DNA from: Mesostigma viride
Lineage: Eukaryota; Streptophyta; Mesostigmatophyceae; Mesostigmatales; Mesostigmataceae
Direction of reading: 5' to 3'
Assembly (NCBI GenBank): GCA_009746045.1
Contig: RPFO01000579.1
Coordinates: 1,422,564 to 1,486,563 of the forward strand
DNA: 64,000 bases
Below are positions 57,700 to 64,000 of this stretch, piece after piece. The first letter of the stretch is position 1; every line of letters begins with the position of its first letter. Below the pieces are notes generated by a model that was not told the DNA's origin, made no database searches, and saw only the letters and a list, made by a program, of their open reading frames with translations. A program made the translations under genes and the position numbers.

Positions 57700-59133
57700 C
57701 ACGAGTGTTCAGCGCTAGTCGATGGTCGCAATGTCGTGTCGGTCAGCGTCTTCCCGTCCGCGACGTACACGTAGGAAGTCTTTTTCCCCGCACCCTCGCC
57801 GTCTGGCACGTTTTTGCACACCGATTCCTTCGTGAGGGTCTGCGGGTTGTACGCGGTCGGCGCCCATTTCTGCATCGCCGAGTACTTGATCAAGTACGCG
57901 GTGCCCGGCGGGAGCAGGATCTCGAATTCGCTCGTGCCGTACAGACTCACTGGCCAGAAAAGCAGCGCCGGACAGCCCCTCACCAATCGGATCACCGAAA
58001 CGCAGCACTTGTTCGACGTGAACAAGGGGGATTTGCGTATGTGATCCACAGACAGAGACGTCGAGACGCAGTACGGGTTGACGTACACCCTATTCTTCGC
58101 GCCCTTCAATAGTAATCGTCTCTAGTGCCGCGGAAGACCGTGAAAGGCCTCGTGACGCGCGGGGCGTTTTGCACCAGTTTGAACAGCTTCTTGCGGTAAA
58201 AGGGGACGATCTTTTCCACAATGAATTCCGTGGAAAGGAACGTGAGCAGCCACGTGCACAACCTGAGTTTCAAGTGCTCCTCATCGTTCACTGTGCTCTC
58301 CGCGATCACGGCTATGATGGCTGATAATCCAAAGTCCTCCTTCTCACTCTCGGAAAGGGTGTCGGGGAGTTTTTTAAAATAAGACATTACCGCCCACGCA
58401 TGGTCGTGTCCGGTGTCGGGGTCTCCCGTTTGGTACGACTCGAACATGTCTACCAGCTTCATAAAGTCTTGCATTTCAGGCATTCGCCTCCACAAACTCG
58501 CGTACGAGGTGGGCAAACCTTTATACCTCCTGATGAACATGCAAAGAGGCACCCACAGAGGGGTCCCGTTCATATCCACGTCCGCGGTGTACGGATTAAC
58601 CCACTCATCTGTATGGCGTGGTGCCGCGTGACCTTTGCGTCGTTGCCGTTGACGTACCCATCTCCCACGTGCGAGTAGGACCGCAAGAGCAACAGGTCCT
58701 CCTTCGACAGACTGCCGAGGTACTGGTACGACTTGAAGTACCATTCCTCGTCGATGATCTCGCGCGGGTCGTGGGCGTTTTTCCGCACGAAACGGAGTTC
58801 GTCCCGATTGTCGTAAAGGGTGTTCCATTCCACCTTCAGCTGGATGGTCTTGAGAGAGCCGTCGGAGTTCGTCCCCGACCACCGCATATTGTCTCGCGCC
58901 AACGAGTCGTAATCGCACCCCTCGAGCGACATGTACGGAATCGTGATGGTCCCCGTGAAATGGCCAAATGGGGAGAGGAGAGGGGTGTCATCGTCCTCTT
59001 TCGCTGCATCTTCGCAGAATCGCTTGTGTCTCTTGTCCGCGTATTTCCTGTCCAACCTGGCGCGGATCGTCCGCCCGAGGAGTTGCATGCGTTCTTCCTG
59101 CGTGAGGGTCTTCTTCGTCGTCTTCGACGCCAT
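57700..59133 (-). pseudogene. ADP-ribosyltransferase-like protein, two frameshifts
   Basis: Start ATG near 59131-59133 (MASKTTKKTLTQEERM). Three successive minus-strand frames read as one protein of about 470 residues: 59133 to about 58610, about 58610 to 58112, and about 58109 to 57700. The last two carry the ADP-ribosyltransferase signature in order: TVFRG (Arg block, about 58140), VSTSLS (STS block, about 58065) and SEFEILLPPG (ExE block, about 57930-57900). Such enzymes move ADP-ribose from NAD+ to target proteins; the target is unknown. The N-terminal 300 residues are unrecognised. The breaks are not in homopolymers, so decay is plausible, although assembly error cannot be excluded. Confidence 0.6.
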
Positions 59134-59248
59134 CGCGTTTACATATAGATGACGGGTTATAATACACAAGATAAGAGTGAAAAGATTGGATTACAAGCAC
59201 GGGTTCCACCCGTTCGGTGCCCGTCCCGGTGAACCGACACGATCTCGG

Positions 59249-59305
59249 CGGACCAATCAGAGAGGAGTATGTCGGCGACCAATCAGAACGTCGGATGTCG
59301 GCCGG
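59249..59305 (+). promoter_or_regulatory. Paired CCAAT boxes upstream of the BRO-like gene
   Basis: CCAATCAGAG at 59253 and CCAATCAGAA at 59279, 26 bp apart, then GGATGTCGG. The start codon is 86 bp past the second box. Confidence 0.7.
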
Positions 59306-59364
59306 GAACAGTTAAGAACGATCATCGGTCGCGAGAGGAGCGTTTTTCTCTCGTGGGGTGTATC

Positions 59365-60252
59365 ATGGCGGCCATCGTGAGGTACCTGACGCCCGCGGAC
59401 GGGGCGGAGGACGACCCTCGTTTTGAAGGAAAGATCCGCGTGACGGAAGATGGCAGAATCTCCGTGTTGGACGCGATGGATGCCGTCGGTCTAGTCAACC
59501 CAGCAATGTATTGGAAACGCCTAGTAGGAGCCAATCCCGAAGTAGTAACAACCTGTTATCTCTGGAAATTCCCCGGTGCCAGGCAGCGAGACACCCCGGT
59601 GACCGACCGTCAGGGGTTGACACGCATCTTGATGTTGCTCCCCGGCAAGATCGCGGCCAAGTTCCGCGAGCAGGTGTCCGTCCTCCTCGAGCGATACCTG
59701 AGGGCCGACCGGACGTTGGCGGAGGACATTTTGCAGCGGGCGGACGCCGCCGACGGGAACGAGACCGCGCTCGAGAGGCTGCAGCAGCACCAGCGCATCA
59801 AGAGCTGTCTGTCTACGCGCGACCTGAACGAAGCGATCAAGGGGTACACCGATACCCACAAGGGGAGTGGGCTCATGTACCCGGTGGTCCACGACACGAA
59901 CAATCTGGCGGTCACGGGCAAGACCTCCGTCGAGCTCCGCGCGATGTACAACGCGCGAGTCTCGGCCCGCGACCTGCTGACGAACGTGCAGAGCGCCGGG
60001 ATGAACTTCATCCAGGTGCTGGAGGCGGAGGAGATCAGGAAGACGGGCCAGAATCCGGTCAGTGTCGCGAAGCGCAAGCGGGACTTGCTGGAACCCGTGT
60101 TCAAGGCGACCGGACTTCACGACGCGCGCGCCGACGAGCAGTGCATCCAGGAGAACGTCAAGGTCATGCGGCTGAATCAGCGACTCACCCGCGAGTCGCG
60201 CACGGCCATTGCGGCCGAACCGTCGGCGGGTCGTCTGGCCGACGCGCCGTGA
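59365..60252 (+). CDS. BRO/KilA-N-like DNA-binding family protein
   Basis: 295 residues, single exon. The N-terminal region (about 15-115) includes ISVLDAMDAVGLVNPAMYW and DRQGLTRILMLLPGKIAAKFREQ followed by RYLRADRTL. This matches the BRO-N/KilA-N-type proteins common in algal and amoebal giant viruses and phages, thought to bind DNA and regulate transcription or replication. The C-terminal half is helical and charged (VSVAKRKRDLLEPVF). Start ATG at 59365 follows the CCAAT pair; an alternative upstream frame start at 59269 lies inside the promoter motif and is rejected. Confidence 0.7.
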   Translation: MAAIVRYLTPADGAEDDPRFEGKIRVTEDGRISVLDAMDAVGLVNPAMYWKRLVGANPEVVTTCYLWKFPGARQRDTPVTDRQGLTRILMLLPGKIAAKFREQVSVLLERYLRADRTLAEDILQRADAADGNETALERLQQHQRIKSCLSTRDLNEAIKGYTDTHKGSGLMYPVVHDTNNLAVTGKTSVELRAMYNARVSARDLLTNVQSAGMNFIQVLEAEEIRKTGQNPVSVAKRKRDLLEPVFKATGLHDARADEQCIQENVKVMRLNQRLTRESRTAIAAEPSAGRLADAP

Positions 60253-60261
60253 CGTGTCGTT

Positions 60262-60310
60262 GGCCAATCAGAGAGGAGGGTGTAGGTAGCCAATCAGAGC
60301 GCGAGATGTC
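60262..60310 (+). promoter_or_regulatory. Paired CCAAT boxes upstream of the D5_N-like gene
   Basis: CCAATCAGAG at 60264 and 60290, 26 bp apart, followed by GCGAGATGTCG. AATAAAGG at 60323 may act as a TATA-like element. Start codon is 75 bp past the second box. Confidence 0.7.
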
Positions 60311-60364
60311 GTTTTGAGAAGGCAATAAAGGAACCAACTCGGCTGGATTTGTGTGATTGTCGCA

Positions 60365-60832
60365 ATGGCCGGGAGGTATTTTTGGACGCCTTACGACTCC
60401 GCTAGCGGTCAGCGAGTCTCGACGGGCCGCTCGCCTCGTGCATGCAAGCTAAACAAAGACGAGGCGAAAAAAGTTATCGAGCGTTGGGATGGTGATAGAT
60501 GGACACACGGTGGCGTCGCTGATGCTGCTATTGCTCTCATGGACGGGACGTATCAGTTCACCGGGAAGAGGTGGTGGACCTACGTCCAAGGCGAGTGGGT
60601 AGAGACGCATCCTTGGACCTTGAGAATGTTGATCAAAGAGCCTCTGAGAGAATGTTACATTGAGATCATGATAAAGCGTTTTCTTAACACGAGGAGCAGT
60701 GACGACGTACTCGCTGAAATTGACGGGAAACTTAAGAATGACACTTTCATTTACAACGTGGTGCGTTGGTTGCAAAAGTGTCTTTCGAAGGAGACGTTTT
60801 CGTGTCCTCTCGTGGCGTCGGTGTCACCTTGA
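60365..60832 (+). CDS. Short protein resembling the D5 N-terminal (primase-helicase) region
   Basis: 155 residues. The stretch FTGKRWWTYVQGEWVETHPW (about 54-73), later KLKNDTFIYNVVRWLQKCL (about 122-140), follows the pattern of the D5_N domain that links primase and helicase in NCLDV and phage D5-like replication proteins. The full enzymes are usually over 700 residues, so this is either a stand-alone version or a truncated fragment. No Walker motifs are present. The call is from pattern only. Confidence 0.4.
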   Translation: MAGRYFWTPYDSASGQRVSTGRSPRACKLNKDEAKKVIERWDGDRWTHGGVADAAIALMDGTYQFTGKRWWTYVQGEWVETHPWTLRMLIKEPLRECYIEIMIKRFLNTRSSDDVLAEIDGKLKNDTFIYNVVRWLQKCLSKETFSCPLVASVSP

Positions 60833-60863
60833 ACGTCAGAACCGGTGTCTGGGGTTCGACGGT

Positions 60864-60940
60864 CGGATTGGTTGGCGAAAGTCAGCGGACCAATAGGAAT
60901 GCAGTGTGTAGGTAGCCAATCAGAGCGCGAGATGTCGGTT
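60864..60940 (+). promoter_or_regulatory. Paired CCAAT boxes upstream of the second MYND gene
   Basis: CCAATAGGAA at 60890 and CCAATCAGAG at 60916, again 26 bp apart, followed by GCGAGATGTCGG and AATAAATGG. An inverted CCAAT (ATTGG) lies at 60867. Confidence 0.7.
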
Positions 60941-61025
60941 GGGGTGGGAATAAATGGCCGGTGCGGCGGAGAGAGGGGAGGTCTCGTCTCAAATACTATC
61001 AGTCTCCAGCCAGCTAGTCGGCTCC

Positions 61026-62047
61026 ATGAAACACATTTTAAAGAAGATCCCTTCGTTGAAAAAATACATCCATTTGGTCCAAAAAAAGCCTTTGAAAATG
61101 AGTTGTGTCGAATCGAAAAAACAGCCATCGCCGGATCGGGCGTCGGACGGCATCGAGTTGCCGGTGTGTAAGAAGGTCGTTGATATCGGCGAGTCCCTGT
61201 TCGACGCCGGCTCCTTCCTCGAGGACGATATACGAGTGTCTCGCGGCGAGGTCCCCGCCAACGAGCGCAAGGTCGTCATCGCCCGCAATCGTCTGGACGG
61301 TTGGATCGCCGGCATCCTCCGGCCGCGGTCGCAGGCGGTCACGACGTCGCCAGGCAAGTCTCGAGTTCCGGCGCCCGCCATCGCCTCGCCGTCTCCAACG
61401 TGTGGAGGCATCTGCACGCCCACTTCGACCGCGTGCTCGAGGAGTGCAAGGAGATGCACGACGGCTATGGCCGCGGCGCCCTGTTGATTCGCGTCCATCA
61501 CCTGACGCAGGCGGCTAGGTCGGTGATCGTCGACTGGGTGACGGCGGGCGAGCTGAGGGAGGCGTGTCTTCAGACCTACTGGCGCGCGATGATGTACAAC
61601 GACCAGACCGAGTTCGTCGTGGCGTTCTGTTTCGCGGACCCGGCGGACTCCCGCCGGAAGATGTGGGTGTCCGAGCTCATGACGAAACCAAAGTCGGACA
61701 AGTGGATGGAGAAGAATCCGGAGCCCGCGGTCCCCCCCTTTCGCACTTGGACGCGCGTGAACGCGAGCGGCGAGTTTTCGGCGCCCGTCTGCCTGGGACA
61801 CTATTGCGGAAAGAAGTTGACCAGGGGCGAGGAGCGGCGACTGTGCGTCTGCAAGGACGCGGTCTTCTGTTCGGCGGTCTGCTCCGTGACCTCGCACGAT
61901 TGCGATGTTTTGCGGAGGTCGCGGGCCAACCTGGACAAGTGCATCAAGAGCGCCCACGCCCTTTACCACAGTGGCGGCGGTGTGCCGCCTCTCCGGTGCC
62001 CCCACGAGTGGAAGGTCTCTATGGGAGACGAGCTTGTGATGTTGTAA
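61026..62047 (+). pseudogene. Second MYND-like zinc-finger protein, frameshifted
   Basis: The first frame (61026-61380, starting MKHILKKIPSLKKY) gives a conserved-looking region to about AGILRPRSQAV; the next frame runs to 62047. A single shift at about 61340-61400 joins them. Near the C-terminus CLGHYCGKKLTRGEERRLC, then CKDAVFCSAVC and HDC form a MYND-like finger. The middle (LREACLQTYWRAMMYNDQTEFVVAFCF) is unrecognised. Other possible starts are 60954 and 61099. The break is not in a homopolymer. Confidence 0.6.
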
Positions 62048-62053
62048 ACGTAA

Positions 62054-62073
62054 CTTTATTATTATGAATAAAG
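62054..62073 (+). terminator. Hairpin with AATAAA after the second MYND gene
   Basis: CTTTATT, a 6-base loop, then AATAAAG: a perfect 7-bp stem 7 bp downstream of the stop. The AATAAA is built into the stem. Confidence 0.65.
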
Positions 62074-62306
62074 GACTTGTTTGAAAATATAACTTAAAAT
62101 CGCATGGTAACAATAAAGTGCTCAATTATGGAGGAAACAGAAGTGACGGGCCTAGATCTCCCCACGCTCAAGGGGAGGAGTCTGCGTGTGACGCGTTCGT
62201 TCGCCGATAGAGGCGGGTATAAAGCCTTGCGGGTTGACGTGCTCGTCCCTCGACGTACGACTCGCGGTTGGTGAGGGCTCACCCGACTCGCAATTTGGTA
62301 GAGGTT

Positions 62307-62888
62307 ATGTTAGAAGCGTATCCCGAACGCAACAGGATCCACATCAGTTGGTTCAGCGTGCTTGCGAAGGAATTTCCGGGGGACGCTTCGAAGGAGGAGA
62401 TTGCGACGTTCCGAGGCGTCGGTCGCAAGTTGTTGTGTTATGGCATGTCTTTGCTGGCGCCGATGATGAAGGACCGCCGAACGGCCATAGTGGAACTAGA
62501 AGCGGCCGGTGCGCAATGCCCGGACGAGAGTGTATACAACGGGTGGTCGAAAGCCAAGATTTACTATCTGCTGCGGAAGTACGAGAACACGTACGCGAGC
62601 TTGAAAGACGCGTTCGCGAAGAACGATATGGCGAAACTGAGGAGAGTGGCGTGTCTGGTACGGGACAACGAGGATCTCGTGCGGTATTACAATCAGTACG
62701 GTCTCAAGGCGACGGGGCACGATAACGGGGACTTTGTGGACATGGAGGGACGGCTGACGGACGTGCTGGCGTCGTGCGAGTCCGTCCGAGTCGGACGCGT
62801 GACCAAGGCGCAACGGGAGGTGATCGACCTGACAGTCGCGAAGACGTTCGAAGAGCCACCGGCCAAGAAGAAGAAGAAGCAGAAGTAG
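62307..62888 (+). CDS. Hypothetical protein with basic C-terminal tail
   Basis: 193 residues starting MLEAYPERNRIHISWF. It is largely helical, with YYLLRKYENTYASLKDAF and a charged middle, and ends in AKKKKKQK, a possible nuclear localisation signal. No family recognised. It lies 219 bp after the hairpin of the preceding gene and 49 bp before the next start. Confidence 0.6.
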   Translation: MLEAYPERNRIHISWFSVLAKEFPGDASKEEIATFRGVGRKLLCYGMSLLAPMMKDRRTAIVELEAAGAQCPDESVYNGWSKAKIYYLLRKYENTYASLKDAFAKNDMAKLRRVACLVRDNEDLVRYYNQYGLKATGHDNGDFVDMEGRLTDVLASCESVRVGRVTKAQREVIDLTVAKTFEEPPAKKKKKQK

Positions 62889-62937
62889 CGCGTCTATTGG
62901 CGGTCGAATAAAATCGCGTCGTTACTCCGACGTAAGT

Positions 62938-63456
62938 ATGGATATCGACCAGTTCCTGGACAGCCTCCCCGTGTACGAGCTCGGCCCGGGCACCTACACG
63001 GACGCGTTGCAGGTCCTGACGACTCCGCCGCGCACGGAGGTGGGCGAGGGGTGGACCCAGGCAGTCGTCTACGAGCCCGAGCACGCGTATGTCGTCAACA
63101 ACGTCGCCGCGTTCGAGGTCGACGACAAAACGGGCGAGTACGTCTTCTCCGCGACGCGTCTGCCGACGTGCGACGTTTTGCGGGGAGTCGACTGCGACGT
63201 GAAGGTCCGCGTCGTCATCGGGGACCAAGAGTTCGATCCTCAGGACGTTACCACGGTGACGTGTGCCAGTACCTACACATACAAAAACATACGATTCTAT
63301 CTCAACCCCAAAAATCCTCCAATCGTTCACCGTTCGATACCGATGCTACATCCTGAACGAGGCCAATCTCAAACTCGTCCGGGACGCGTCGGAGGTCCGC
63401 ACGAAGACGCACGTCTACCGAGACGGCCAGCGCTCGCGATCGGCGACCGGTCGTGA
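62938..63456 (+). CDS. Hypothetical protein, probable C-terminal frameshift
   Basis: Starts MDIDQFLDSLPVYELGPGTY. The first about 120 residues look beta-rich (TQAVVYEPEHAYVVNNVAAFEV). From about 63320 a neighbouring frame (VRYRCYILNEANLKLVRDAS) looks more protein-like than the Pro/Arg-rich continuation, so a frameshift is likely near there. No family recognised. Confidence 0.5.
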   Translation: MDIDQFLDSLPVYELGPGTYTDALQVLTTPPRTEVGEGWTQAVVYEPEHAYVVNNVAAFEVDDKTGEYVFSATRLPTCDVLRGVDCDVKVRVVIGDQEFDPQDVTTVTCASTYTYKNIRFYLNPKNPPIVHRSIPMLHPERGQSQTRPGRVGGPHEDARLPRRPALAIGDRS

Positions 63457-63524
63457 TGACCGGTGCGGGCGATGTTCGTTCGTCGGCCTGCGAGTTTTGT
63501 GTCCGCTACGGGGTGCGGCCCTGA

Positions 63525-63809
63525 ATGACGGTGGCCGTGTGTTTCCTGCTCACCGACTCCTTCTACACGTCGGGGGTGTGGAAGGACTGGCTCGCCGCGG
63601 CCGGTCCCGCGCGCGGCCGGTTGCGGTTCTTCGTGCACGCCTCGGAATTCGAGAGGGAGGACGTCGATTCCTTGCGTAAATGGATATGGGAGTTATATGG
63701 GTGGGCGCCGCTGTCGATGAGTTCCGTCCTTAGTATCCTTCTTCGCGTCGCAGCGCCGAGAACATCGTGGTCTTGGCCTTGCGAAAGTGGTCGATCGCAT
63801 CAGCGCTGA
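63525..63809 (+). pseudogene. Truncated Core-2/I-branching-type glycosyltransferase-like protein
   Basis: The first about 45 residues (TVAVCFLLTDSFYTSGVWKDWL, then LRFFVHASEF) resemble the N-terminus of Core-2/I-branching-type glycosyltransferases found in several giant viruses. Similarity stops near 63690 and the rest reads as a noncoding frame. No donor-binding or catalytic region is visible. Confidence 0.4.
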
Positions 63810-64000
63810 AATCACCTATAGGGCAAGCTCAGCGCTACTCCTTTCTGTGGGCATGTGCACGCACTCGGCTCTTCGTCGGCCGAAGGACAAGGGAAGTGGT
63901 TCGCGTTGTGCCGCCTTCGTTAACTCCTTTCTGTCCTGCCCTGCCTTCGAGTCGAGAATTCTACGGTTCGTCGACCGGCGGAGCCCGCCAGTCCGACAAC
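63810..64000. other. End of window, no gene seen
   Basis: Short sequence with no supported feature. Confidence 0.3.

Noticed and set aside
57588-58109. N-terminal extension of the Rieske protein
   Set aside because: This part carries the ADP-ribosyltransferase STS and ExE blocks and a promoter repeat lies between; the Rieske start is at 57587.

Overview
The window reads as nuclear DNA of a single-celled eukaryote, most likely a green alga or a related protist. It is packed with nested transposable elements, and its right-hand quarter looks like a block of integrated giant-virus (Nucleocytoviricota-type) DNA. The lineage call is an inference from the mix of DIRS-like tyrosine-recombinase retrotransposons, LINE, Copia, piggyBac-like, hAT, CACTA-like and Harbinger-like elements plus satellites. 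No rRNA, tRNA or conserved host housekeeping gene was recognised.

Layout of the repeat-rich part (1-50.8 kb): a LINE fragment (1-2520, minus) split by a TTAA-flanked inverted-repeat element (201-1920); a DIRS-like retrotransposon (2521-7348, plus) split by a 2-kb LINE-type insertion with an 11-bp target duplication (2983-5046); two related piggyBac-like elements (7349-10853 without transposase, 11864-15180 with one), around a second copy of the DIRS 3' end; an 800-bp GATG microsatellite; a second LINE/DIRS pair (17397-22690) whose gag region carries a hAT-type element with a perfect 8-bp duplication (19211-20554); a 6.1-kb element encoding a DUF7869-type protein with a Tudor-like tail (22979-29080); a Copia-type retrotransposon (minus, 29680-34860 plus 43913-44290) split by a 9-kb CACTA-like element (34861-43912) that itself holds a Harbinger-like element (38087-42500) and a MITE; a decayed LTR retrotransposon (44296-48590); and a 170-bp satellite array (48595-50775).

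From about 51.2 kb the character changes: compact, GC-rich, mostly single-exon genes with short spacers and palindromic 3' ends. They encode an F-box-like protein, two MYND zinc-finger proteins, a RING-like protein, a Rieske oxygenase, a broken ADP-ribosyltransferase-like protein, a BRO/KilA-N-like protein, a fragment resembling the D5 primase-helicase N-terminal region, two unrecognised proteins and a truncated glycosyltransferase-like gene. A 0.9-kb near-palindrome (55495-56385) divides this block. Left of it, promoters carry GGAATATTCC/TTCnnGAA heat-shock-element-like palindromes. Right of it, promoters carry pairs of CCAAT boxes spaced exactly 26 bp.

Many coding regions are broken by frameshifts. 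Two lie in C/G homopolymers and could be assembly errors. Others, including those in the ADP-ribosyltransferase-like gene, do not and may be real decay.
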